In this document: one piece after another, positions 52,294-59,555 of the stretch | How positions within the stretch are numbered: position 1 is the stretch's first letter | How the letters are laid out: every line of letters starts with the position of its first letter | Source: Elusimicrobia bacterium GWA2_56_46 | Lineage (GTDB): Bacteria; Elusimicrobiota; Elusimicrobia; Elusimicrobiales; UBA9959 | Reading direction: 5' to 3' | DNA: 64,000 nt | Assembly (NCBI GenBank): GCA_001799575.1 | Contig: MGTT01000011.1 | Span: 186,001 to 250,000, forward strand | Made by a program: the position numbers and the translations under genes | The notes under the pieces: model-generated | The model's input: the letters and a program-made list of their open reading frames with translations, nothing else | Databases searched by the model: none | What the model was told of the DNA's origin: nothing

Positions 52294-53382
52294 TTAGGGG
52301 CTTGACTTTTGATACAAAGCATTAGCCATGGCGCAGGCGGGCTTGTTGGGGGCGAAAACGTCGCCTTCCTCAATAAGACTTACGCCAGGGCAGCGGCTGC
52401 AAAAATCGATATGCGGACAGGAAGCGCATTTGCCCATTTCTTTCACGCCGACCGAACGCCATTTTTTAAGCCAGCGGGAGTTCTTCCACAGGCCGGCAAA
52501 GCGTTCGCGCTTAAGATTACCCAGTTTCACCGGCAATTGCAGGCAGGGATAAAGCTCCCCCCCGGGATCCACGGCGCAGACATTCCGGCCGGCGCCGCAG
52601 GGAAAGCCAAAGGCTGAAGGATGAAGGCTAAAGGATAAAGGGACGGAAGGGGGTGAGGGAGGCGAGGGAAGGGATGAGGGATGAGGGATGAGGGATGAAG
52701 AAAGGGAGAGGAGATTAACGGCTTTTGCGAGCTGGCGGCTGGAGAGGCGGAATTTAAGGGCGGCGTCGTCGCCGTCACTGGCCGCGGTTATTACCGGGTC
52801 GAATGAGATCCCGAAACCCTCGCGCTTCGCCAGGGCCTTCAGCCAGCCGATCTGCGGCAGGTTTGTCTTCATCAGCGGGATCTTCATCCTCACTTTTATG
52901 CCGGCTTTTTTCAGCAGGCGGGAGGCCGAAAGACTGCCCTCAAAAGACCCTTTCAGACCGGTAATAGCGTCATGAATCTGCGCGCGGCCGTAAAAACTGA
53001 TCTCAAAACCGGAAACCCCCGCTTTTTTCAACTTCAGCGCCAGCGCTCCGTCCATCCCCAGGCCGGTTGAAAAGATCCGCACGTCGAATTTAAGTTTTTT
53101 GGCGCGGGCACACAGCTCCGCCAGGTCCGGCCTGAGCAGCGGTTCCCCCCCGGTAAACACCAGGTAAAGCGCTCCGGCCTCCGCCAGTTGCGCCAGGATC
53201 TTCCCCCATTGCGCGGCCGGCAGCTCGGAACCGGGCGCGGCGCGGCCGCGCGTTTCGGGCAGGTAGCAATGCCGGCAGCTGAGCGGGCAGCGCCGGGTGA
53301 GCTCGATGGTGACCGAGACCGGAATATTGCGCTCAAGAGTGAGCGTATTAAGTTTCGCCGCCGGGGATTGTTCAGGCTGCAT
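52294..53382 (-). CDS. Radical SAM/SPASM peptide-modifying enzyme with heptamer insertion
   Basis: 362 aa. The 4Fe-4S radical SAM motif is C32-PLS-C36-RH-C39-Y; FTGGEPLLRPDL follows as the GGEP motif. A C-terminal SPASM domain has cysteines in FPCGAGRNVC, LYPCLQLP, GKCASCPHIDFCSRC and KPAC, enough for auxiliary clusters. Such enzymes form thioether or other bonds in ribosomal peptides, or act in heme/cofactor pathways. Between barrel and SPASM (about residues 225-260) a Ser/Pro-rich segment is encoded by about 13 mixed heptamers. It has no fused leader-binding domain, but a stand-alone PqqD-like protein and a small Cys peptide are encoded just upstream. It overlaps the S26 peptidase gene by 11 nt. 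Confidence 0.9.
   Translation of the reverse strand: MQPEQSPAAKLNTLTLERNIPVSVTIELTRRCPLSCRHCYLPETRGRAAPGSELPAAQWGKILAQLAEAGALYLVFTGGEPLLRPDLAELCARAKKLKFDVRIFSTGLGMDGALALKLKKAGVSGFEISFYGRAQIHDAITGLKGSFEGSLSASRLLKKAGIKVRMKIPLMKTNLPQIGWLKALAKREGFGISFDPVITAASDGDDAALKFRLSSRQLAKAVNLLSLSSSLIPHPSSLPSPPSPPSVPLSFSLHPSAFGFPCGAGRNVCAVDPGGELYPCLQLPVKLGNLKRERFAGLWKNSRWLKKWRSVGVKEMGKCASCPHIDFCSRCPGVSLIEEGDVFAPNKPACAMANALYQKSSP
52610..52699. repeat. In-frame mixed heptamer array in the radical SAM gene
   Basis: Starts AAGGCTG, AAGGATG, AAGGCTA, AAGGATA and passes into GATGAGG-type units (plus strand). mRNA sense is pyrimidine-rich and open, giving a Ser/Pro/Leu/His-rich linker. Confidence 0.9.
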
Positions 53383-53767
53383 GCGGATATTTATACGGGG
53401 ACAGACGGCGCCGGATGGCGGAATAAATACGGCCGCAGATCCCGCCGGCGAACGGATTGCGGCTCAACACCCTGCCCCGGATCCGCTCCAGGAGAACAAA
53501 ATGCGGCGCCAGCCGACCGGCGTCGTCCGCGAGCCAGACGCCATCGGACGCGGTTTTTATTACGCGGTGGAGCAGCGTGGTCCCATTGTAAGAATAGACG
53601 GCGCAATCGCCTGAAGAAAGGATGAGGGATGGGGGGATGGGGAGGGATGAGGGATGAGGGATGAGGGATGAGGATTGAGAACTGAGGGAAGAGACAAGCA
53701 CGACTTCGCCGGATTTGAATACCGGGGACATGCTGGAACCTTCAAGGCGGAAAGCCGAAGCGGCCAT
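53372..53767 (-). CDS. S24/S26-type signal peptidase-like protease
   Basis: 131 aa from ATG 53767, 5 bp after the stop of the small peptide gene. The nucleophile Ser lies in FRLEGSSMSPVFKSGEVVLV; GDCAVYSYNG and LLHRVI follow, giving His in the place where LepB has Lys, as in ER/archaeal-type S26B signal peptidases. No membrane anchor is obvious. A heptamer-encoded loop (SLIPHPSSLPIPPS) separates the Ser motif from the GD motif. It is a plausible leader peptidase for the adjacent 45-aa peptide. Confidence 0.82.
   Translation of the reverse strand: MAASAFRLEGSSMSPVFKSGEVVLVSSLSSQSSSLIPHPSSLPIPPSLILSSGDCAVYSYNGTTLLHRVIKTASDGVWLADDAGRLAPHFVLLERIRGRVLSRNPFAGGICGRIYSAIRRRLSPYKYPHAA
53617..53690. 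repeat. In-frame heptamer array in the S26 peptidase gene
   Basis: Degenerate GGATGAG/GGGATGG units around a core of four GGGATGA copies (plus strand), TCATCCC in mRNA sense. Confidence 0.88.
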
Positions 53768-53772
53768 GATTG

Positions 53773-53910
53773 TCAGGAAAACTTTTTGAGGCTTCTGCAG
53801 GCCAGCTGGTTTATGGGACCGGTAATACACTTACCGCAGGCCAGGGCCGCCGTCTCAAACACTTTTTCGGTTTTCAGTTTCGGCTTTTCGTACGGTTTTT
53901 TCTTTTTCAT
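53773..53910 (-). CDS. 45-aa Cys-containing precursor peptide (RiPP-like)
   Basis: Too short for ordinary ORF calling. The start ATG (53910-53908) overlaps the PqqD-like stop as ATGA, and the TGA stop is 5 bp before the S26 peptidase. The N-terminal half is a Lys-rich leader (MKKKKPYEKPKLKTEKVFET) and the C-terminal half (AALACGKCITGPINQLAC, then RSLKKFS) has three cysteines: C25, C28, C38. A leader with YxKPxLxxEKVFExxALACGK fits small peptides found next to PqqD/radical SAM pairs. Proposed as the substrate of the neighbouring radical SAM enzyme, with PqqD as leader binder and the S26 protease as leader peptidase. The order and coupling are seen; the product is inferred. Confidence 0.8.
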   Translation of the reverse strand: MKKKKPYEKPKLKTEKVFETAALACGKCITGPINQLACRSLKKFS

Positions 53911-54161
53911 AAAATCAGTCCGGATTTTGAAAGTTCGCCGAGAAACTCCCGCAGATCCGAGCGGGCTTCTTTTTCGCTTACTTCGAATTCGGCGAGGAGC
54001 TCCGAAATAATGCGCGGCTCGCTTTTACCGGCGGCCAGTCCCTCCCAGATGAGCGCGGCCGGGCCGTTCAGTTCGTGCAGGCGGGAGGCGGCCGCGTCCA
54101 CTATGAACAATTCTCCCGCCACGCGCCGGAAAGCCAGATTTTCCCTTATCTTTGGAGCCAT
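53907..54161 (-). CDS. PqqD-like RiPP recognition element
   Basis: 84 aa, the full PqqD length. Winged-helix pattern: LAFRRVAGELFIVDAAASRL, the hallmark HELNGPAALIWEGLA, ISELLAEFEVSEKEARSDLREFL and a terminal LSKSGLIL. PqqD-type proteins bind RiPP leader peptides and present them to radical SAM partners. It overlaps the 45-aa peptide start by 4 nt and follows the HprK-like kinase by 7 bp. No heptamer insertion. Confidence 0.9.
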   Translation of the reverse strand: MAPKIRENLAFRRVAGELFIVDAAASRLHELNGPAALIWEGLAAGKSEPRIISELLAEFEVSEKEARSDLREFLGELSKSGLIL

Positions 54162-54168
54162 AGACAGA

Positions 54169-54999
54169 TTATATAAGATTTAAAAATCCGGCGTCCTTGT
54201 TTGTGAATTCAAGCCGCGCAAACTCCGCCCCGGCCAGCAGCGCCGCCGCATTATCCAGCGCCGCGGCGGAAGTTTCCGTGCTTTTGGAAAAATTCATCAG
54301 GCATCTGAGCAGCAGCCGGAGGGCCTCCCCGGGAACCGCGGCTGAAATCTTATTCCGCTTCGCCTTTTTCAGGATAAACACCTTCGCCAGGGGCCAGACT
54401 CCCTGGCGGCCTTCGTTGCGCATCTCACCCCAGAATGGCGAGCCGTAAACCACGAACCGGCCCTTTTCAAAACGCACAAGGTTCAGCTCGTCGCTGATAA
54501 CTTCAGCCCCGGGGGAGGGATGAGGGATGAGGGATGAGGGATGAGGAACAAAAGCCGCGAGCTTGGAGAGCGTGGATTTGCCTGCGCCCGATTTTCCCAG
54601 GAACAGACACGCTTTTCCGCCTTTCAGCAGCCCCGCGCTATGCAGGAGCATCCCTCCCTCGCGCAAAAGAGCCCAACTGTAAAAAGAACGCAGAAAAGAA
54701 TCAAAAGTCTGTACGCGCAGCGCTGCCTTGAGAACGCCAGAACCCGTCTTCAAATCCAAAACACAGTCAAAGTCCCCCCGCTTCAGACGCAGGATCCCGC
54801 GCTCCTCCCTTACAGCGGGCCTGAACGGCGCCTGGGAACCGGGGATGGAAAGCGCAGAAAAGCGGTAAAAGGGCGCTGCTGCGGCCGGAAATTTTTCATA
54901 GCGCCGCGCCACAAGCCCGCGGAAAGCGGCCTCCGGAAAGTCAAAAGCGGCCGCCAGGCCCGCGGTTTCAAAGAACACCGGAGCCGGCCGCGCCGTCAC
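54169..54999 (-). CDS. HprK-like kinase of a PqqD/radical SAM cluster
   Basis: 276 aa from GTG 54999 (GTGA overlap with the pilin-like gene's stop). The C-terminal half resembles the HPr kinase catalytic domain: MLLHSAGLLKGGKACLFLGK, Walker A LGKSGAGKST, then ISDELNLV as the second metal-binding motif, FVVYGSPFWGEM and LAKVFILKKA. It has no HPr-binding N-terminal domain. HprK-related kinases with PqqD proteins are known from several peptide-modification loci; the target is unknown. Residues between Walker A and ISDE include a heptamer-encoded FVPHPSSLIPHPSPG. Confidence 0.82.
   Translation of the reverse strand: MTARPAPVFFETAGLAAAFDFPEAAFRGLVARRYEKFPAAAAPFYRFSALSIPGSQAPFRPAVREERGILRLKRGDFDCVLDLKTGSGVLKAALRVQTFDSFLRSFYSWALLREGGMLLHSAGLLKGGKACLFLGKSGAGKSTLSKLAAFVPHPSSLIPHPSPGAEVISDELNLVRFEKGRFVVYGSPFWGEMRNEGRQGVWPLAKVFILKKAKRNKISAAVPGEALRLLLRCLMNFSKSTETSAAALDNAAALLAGAEFARLEFTNKDAGFLNLI
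54517..54544. repeat. In-frame heptamer array in the HprK-like kinase, four units
   Basis: (GGGATGA)x4 on plus, TCATCCC in mRNA sense, right after the Walker A helix. Confidence 0.95.
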
Positions 55000-56252
55000 G
55001 GAAGCGCGGCAGGCCACGGGGTAAGGGTATCCTGCCAGGACTGGCGCACGAGGTTAATGTTGGTGGTTATGATGCCGGCAGCGATGTCGGGGTCATAATA
55101 CACTCTGCAATGAGAATTGGAATTTATGTCCGCGGTGCCGTTAACGACTATGGCTCCGTGCAGCAGGTCATCGCTGCCGCCGCCGTTGGGGAGCTTCAGA
55201 TCGCCGCCCACATATACTAAGCCGTGTATGGCTGGATTGATGGATTTAACAAGATTTGGCCGGTAGCTGGTATTAATATTTCCGAAGCAGGCCGGAGTCG
55301 CGACCGGCAGAGTCGGATCGAAATTGGTCCGGTAGTAGGCCCAGTCATTGCAGTACTGCTTCCAGGCTTCCGGCGGAACCGTCGCGTTATAGGCTCCCAC
55401 CGTGGGCTGGCTCCCGTTCGAAAAAGTAAGATTGCCTATGACGATAATATTGCCTTTGATCGCGCTTCTGAAATCGGTCCAGTTGCCCTCGATATAATAA
55501 GTCTTCCCGTTAAGCGAGTCGCAGTTGGTACTCCAGTTGCCAGGCTGGTAGTAAGCGTGCCCGCAGGGATCGTTGCCGGCGGCGATGGCGGAACTCTTAT
55601 AGTCGGAAAAACTTATCGACGGCATGGGCGGGAGCGCGGCGTAGTAGGAATGCCACCACCAGCAGTTGGGGGAGTCGCAGTTATTCCCTCCCGGGCCGTC
55701 GGTATCCTTGTCTATTCCCGCGGCGCTCCAGTAGGAGGGATGCAGCTTGCCTAAAATTGAGATCGCCCGGGGGCTGGAAACGGAGCCCCACTCCACCTCT
55801 ATATTATTCCCGTTCATCGTGACGCCCTTGGCCGCCGCTATGCTGACGTCGCTCATGAGGGAGTTGGCGTAAACGGCTTTCAGCGCGCGCGTCTCCCCGT
55901 TCTTTTTATCGCGCCCCACCCCTATAATGGTCACCTCCCCTAAATTCGGGCCGCTGGTCACGGAAACAGCGTAAGAGCCGCCGGCCAGATCGGTAAACGA
56001 AAAGTTAAAGGCCATTCCGGGAAGGGCCTGGCCCGCCTGCACGGCCGCCCACGTCTGCGTAGACTCTATCACTTTCTGATAGCCGCGCTCCAGCGCCCCC
56101 TCCGCAAGCTGGAAAGCGTTGGTGTTCTGCCCCTGCTTCACGCTCCATTTGGTCTCATTCTGCACGTACATTACCAGGATCGGCAGGATTATGGCCAGCA
56201 CCGCCACCAGCAGAATAGCCCCCGCTAAAAGCTGCCCCTCGCGTGTTTTCAT
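54996..56252 (-). CDS. PilX-like pilus assembly protein
   Basis: 418 aa. An N-terminal membrane helix (about 8-29, LLAGAILLVAVLAIILPILVM) without the Gly-Phe/Tyr-xxx-Glu prepilin site, then a helical stretch and FQLAEGALERGYQKV as in PilX N-domains. A C-terminal Cys- and Trp-containing domain (about 160-410) has no match I recognise; it carries CDSPNCWWWHSYYAA and several NGT/NNxx stretches. It overlaps the upstream prepilin gene by 1 nt and the downstream HprK-like gene by 4 nt. Confidence 0.78.
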   Translation of the reverse strand: MKTREGQLLAGAILLVAVLAIILPILVMYVQNETKWSVKQGQNTNAFQLAEGALERGYQKVIESTQTWAAVQAGQALPGMAFNFSFTDLAGGSYAVSVTSGPNLGEVTIIGVGRDKKNGETRALKAVYANSLMSDVSIAAAKGVTMNGNNIEVEWGSVSSPRAISILGKLHPSYWSAAGIDKDTDGPGGNNCDSPNCWWWHSYYAALPPMPSISFSDYKSSAIAAGNDPCGHAYYQPGNWSTNCDSLNGKTYYIEGNWTDFRSAIKGNIIVIGNLTFSNGSQPTVGAYNATVPPEAWKQYCNDWAYYRTNFDPTLPVATPACFGNINTSYRPNLVKSINPAIHGLVYVGGDLKLPNGGGSDDLLHGAIVVNGTADINSNSHCRVYYDPDIAAGIITTNINLVRQSWQDTLTPWPAALP

Positions 56253-56746
56253 CAGTTCATTATCCTCACTTTCTGGATCGAAAGCTGCAACGCCTTTTTC
56301 CCGCCGCGATAAGTCGCCGACTGCGCCGTTATAGCCACGGAAAGCAGCGTTATATCGTCGCTGCGCGGGTAAATGAAAGAGATGTAGGCGAGATTTTCCG
56401 TCAGCATCGTAACCTTGCCGGACATGCTCATATACAGTTTATTCCCGCTCTGGTAAAACGAAACTACCGGCCCCTGCACGCTGGTGAAAGTCACGCGCGA
56501 GGCCGGCGGCTGACCCGGCTCCGCGTCGATCACCACGGTGGAACTTTTGGCCTGCCTGGCGAAGCGGTTTATTATATCCAGGCTGCCGCGCACGTCGCGC
56601 TGGATAGCGTTCCTGGCCGTGGTCTGCCGCCAGAAATTGGTCATCTGCATCAGCAGCGGCACGGCCATGCCGCCCACCACCCCCAGGATGGCTACGGTCA
56701 TCATCACCTCAACAAGCGTGTACCCCTTTTTAGGTTTCATGGCCAT
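56252..56746 (-). CDS. PilW-like type IV prepilin
   Basis: 164 aa. The prepilin cleavage site is KKG|YTLVEVMMTVAILGVVGG, with Glu at +5 and a short leader. GGGAAG lies eight bases before ATG 56746; an ATG two codons later forms an ATGA overlap with the previous stop. The C-terminal pseudopilin domain is short and mainly beta. It is coupled to the genes on both sides. Confidence 0.87.
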   Translation of the reverse strand: MAMKPKKGYTLVEVMMTVAILGVVGGMAVPLLMQMTNFWRQTTARNAIQRDVRGSLDIINRFARQAKSSTVVIDAEPGQPPASRVTFTSVQGPVVSFYQSGNKLYMSMSGKVTMLTENLAYISFIYPRSDDITLLSVAITAQSATYRGGKKALQLSIQKVRIMN

Positions 56747-59481
56747 GAAAAATTCTTCCCTGTCACCTCCGCGCCGGCGCCCACTGAAATGGTGGAGGAA
56801 CTTTTGCTGGTATAGCTTACGGAGCCGGTCTTAACGTCCACCACGGGGTAAAAAGCCCGCACATAATAGGTGGAGGTGGTGCTTGAGCGCACCTCCAGGC
56901 TGTAAGTACCGTCCGACTTGCTGGAAACGGAATATAAAATAGCCTGGGCCGGCGCCGAAGAAGCGTAAATGGTGTTTAACGGGCTGGGAACCGCGGCCGT
57001 GCTGGCCACCACCAGAACGCCGGTGGTGATGGGCGCGCCGTCATAACTGACGCTGCCGCTGATGGTGCCCAGCGCGCCGATAACGGTTATGGTTCCGGCG
57101 AAAACGGTGGCCCCGGCGGTGGTGACGCTGGAAACCAGCGGGTAAGAGGGGACGGAAGTGTAGCCCTGGAGGGGGTCAAGCTCCGGGGTCACGGTGTAGG
57201 CCACGGAAGAGGTGGCGGCGAAAATGTAGAAATATCCGGTGCTGTCCGTGGTGTCCTCGTAAACCGGCCCGCCGTTGGAAGCCCGCACCGGAATATTCGG
57301 GATCGCGCCGGTTCCCGAAGTAACATAGCCTTTCAGGTATCCGCCTTTTGCCAGGTGAAAATCCGGGATATTGGAGACGACCCCCTGCAGAATCGTGGCG
57401 ACATTATCGCTGGTGGTGTAATTCCCGTCGTTCGAATTGTAGTTCGCGGTGATCACCGCTGTGCCGGTAGATACCGGGAGGAAGTACCAGCCCTGCGAAT
57501 CGGTAGTGGTATAATTCCCATCCGAAGAACCCACCCTTTTTCCGCCAAGCCGGGTCCAGTAATCCGGGCCGGCGCCATATACATATCCGGAAGCCAGGCC
57601 GCCGGTATACGTAGAGGATAAAAGCATATAACTGAAGCCGGAAACCGGCCAGGAAGACACGGTTATACCGTTGGGCACGCTTGTGCTGACGTTCTGGAGC
57701 ACAGTGACGCTTGAGATGGTGGCCAGATAATCGCCGTATATAGCCGTCACTTTCCAGACGCCGGTGGACACCCCCACGATGGTGAACGACGAGTACGGGC
57801 AGGTCTGCCCCTGCGGGCCCGTGACGTAACCGCTGGACGACCGCACCGCGTAGGAATTACCGTCGTCGGCGAAAACATAAGCCGACAAAGCGGGTACGCC
57901 GGAAAGGACGGCCTGTTTCGGACTGGCCGAACTGAAAGGCCTGTAATTTATCCCGACCGCGACACCGGTGTTGTAATAAAAATTATTCAGATTGTCCCCG
58001 CTGTCGTAGGCCCTGCCGTAGCTCGTCCCGACCGCACAGGGGGTTGAGAACCTTACCAACTGGTCGTTCCGGTTTAAACCGCCGGGCAAAGAAATGCAGC
58101 CTGTCTCGCATTGGCCCGGAATGCTGGCGGCGCTATTGTTGGTCCAGCCGACCGCGTCAAGCGTGGAGCCGGAACTGTCCGTAAGCCATACCGTACCGCT
58201 GCGGTTATACATCAGAATCGGCTTCTCGTAAGGTAAAAGCCAGAGATAGCCGGGGACGCTGGTGTTTGAGCAGGCGGTGTTTGCGGTGTCGGTATAGTAG
58301 GCATCCGCCGTAATAGCTAAGCCGTTCACCGTAAAGCCGCTGGTATTAGCAATGAGGTAATACCCGCCCGAGACCGCAAAAGTTGAAACATAAGTAAGAG
58401 GTATGTCAGTGCACACCTGGTCGGGGCTCGGATATTTGCTGGTAAAGTTAAGATTTATCGAGTGCGAAACCGCATCCCCTATGTTTATGGGCGCCGGGGT
58501 CGGATTGAACAGTTCTATGTACTGAACGTCTACGCCGCTCACCTGCACTGTAGAGGCCACGACCTGGCTGATGACCAGGCTGGGGTTTATAGCGTAAAGA
58601 CTGTCGGAGCCCACCGTGCCGGAAGCTATGCGGACAATGGAAAAATCCTTGGGCGTATAGTTGCCGTCGGAAACAAAAAGACTGGTGCTTGTGGTCTGGG
58701 GAAAAAATCCGGCCGAGGAACAGACAAGCGTATATGACCCCGGGGCCACCTGGAAACTATAGTTGCCGCCGGAGTCGGAATAGCCGCGCCATTTCGGAAC
58801 GCCAGCCACCTGGACAAGGACGCCGCCGGCCGGAGAACCGCCCTCCCTTATCACGCCGCGGAAGCCTGCGCTTAGGGTGGCCGCGCTGGGATTCTGGTAA
58901 TAGCTGTCCAGTTGGACTTTTCTATTTTCGCCCCGATCCGTCCAGAAAACATACACCGTGATCTTTTTCATCCCGGGATCGGAGTAGCTGTACGGGACGG
59001 TGGAAATATTGCTGCCGGACACCGAAGCATAATCGACATTTACGGCGCGCGTCAAAGCGGGCATCCCCCACAACGTTATGGTTTCCGGGGGATAATTGTT
59101 GGAATCGTAAACAAAGTTCGTGGTGAAACCGGAGCTCACCACGGGGGCGGTGGTAACCATAAGCTGAAAATAGGACTTATTTTTCAGCACCTCCATTTTT
59201 TCCTGGGCCAGATTCGTGGCTATGCTCTTAAGCCGGGACTGCGCCAGTGCCACGTTTATGTATTTAAAACTGCCCATGGCCGCCACCACGCCTATGGTAA
59301 TTACGGCCATGGCGATCATAAGTTCGGCCAGCGAAAATCCGCCGCGGGCCGGCAAGGGATGAGGGATGAGGGATGAGGGATGAGGGACAACGGGGGAGGG
59401 GAGATTTTTACACGGTTCGTAGCCGCTGCCCCCGTAGGATATCCGGCGCGGATTAAAATGTTCTTTCAGTAGGCGAATCAT
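56737..59481 (-). CDS. Large prepilin-type protein with carboxypeptidase-like, lamin-tail and Cys domains
   Basis: 914 aa from ATG 59481 (an ATG in the heptamer array at 59490 is the alternative). The prepilin site ARGG|FSLAELMIAMAVITIG is preceded by an unusual leader of about 45 residues, partly heptamer-encoded (VVPHPSSLIPHPLP). After the pilin helix (to about 85) come a pilin-like part, a carboxypeptidase-regulatory-like repeat (GVIREGGSPAGGVLVQVAG), a lamin-tail-like domain (VDVQYIELFNPTPAPINIG) and further beta-sandwich modules (SGSVSYDGAPITTG). Such a long tail makes it a candidate pilus-tip adhesin. It opens an operon that runs into the RiPP-like genes. Confidence 0.85.
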   Translation of the reverse strand: MIRLLKEHFNPRRISYGGSGYEPCKNLPSPVVPHPSSLIPHPLPARGGFSLAELMIAMAVITIGVVAAMGSFKYINVALAQSRLKSIATNLAQEKMEVLKNKSYFQLMVTTAPVVSSGFTTNFVYDSNNYPPETITLWGMPALTRAVNVDYASVSGSNISTVPYSYSDPGMKKITVYVFWTDRGENRKVQLDSYYQNPSAATLSAGFRGVIREGGSPAGGVLVQVAGVPKWRGYSDSGGNYSFQVAPGSYTLVCSSAGFFPQTTSTSLFVSDGNYTPKDFSIVRIASGTVGSDSLYAINPSLVISQVVASTVQVSGVDVQYIELFNPTPAPINIGDAVSHSINLNFTSKYPSPDQVCTDIPLTYVSTFAVSGGYYLIANTSGFTVNGLAITADAYYTDTANTACSNTSVPGYLWLLPYEKPILMYNRSGTVWLTDSSGSTLDAVGWTNNSAASIPGQCETGCISLPGGLNRNDQLVRFSTPCAVGTSYGRAYDSGDNLNNFYYNTGVAVGINYRPFSSASPKQAVLSGVPALSAYVFADDGNSYAVRSSSGYVTGPQGQTCPYSSFTIVGVSTGVWKVTAIYGDYLATISSVTVLQNVSTSVPNGITVSSWPVSGFSYMLLSSTYTGGLASGYVYGAGPDYWTRLGGKRVGSSDGNYTTTDSQGWYFLPVSTGTAVITANYNSNDGNYTTSDNVATILQGVVSNIPDFHLAKGGYLKGYVTSGTGAIPNIPVRASNGGPVYEDTTDSTGYFYIFAATSSVAYTVTPELDPLQGYTSVPSYPLVSSVTTAGATVFAGTITVIGALGTISGSVSYDGAPITTGVLVVASTAAVPSPLNTIYASSAPAQAILYSVSSKSDGTYSLEVRSSTTSTYYVRAFYPVVDVKTGSVSYTSKSSSTISVGAGAEVTGKNFSWP
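59356..59383. repeat. In-frame heptamer array in the prepilin leader, four units
   Basis: (GGGATGA)x4 on plus, TCATCCC in mRNA sense, encoding PHPSSLIPHP just before the prepilin cleavage site. Confidence 0.95.
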
Positions 59482-59483
59482 AT

Positions 59484-59553
59484 CCCTCATCCCTCATCCC
59501 TCATCCCTCATCCCTCATCCCTCATCCCTCATCCCTCATCCCTCATCCCTCAT
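59484..59553. repeat. Perfect heptamer array, (CCCTCAT)x10
   Basis: 70 bp between the Spy-like stop (59556) and the prepilin start (59481). GGGATGA in mRNA sense; it supplies the purine tract before the prepilin start. Confidence 0.97.
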
Positions 59554-59555
59554 CC

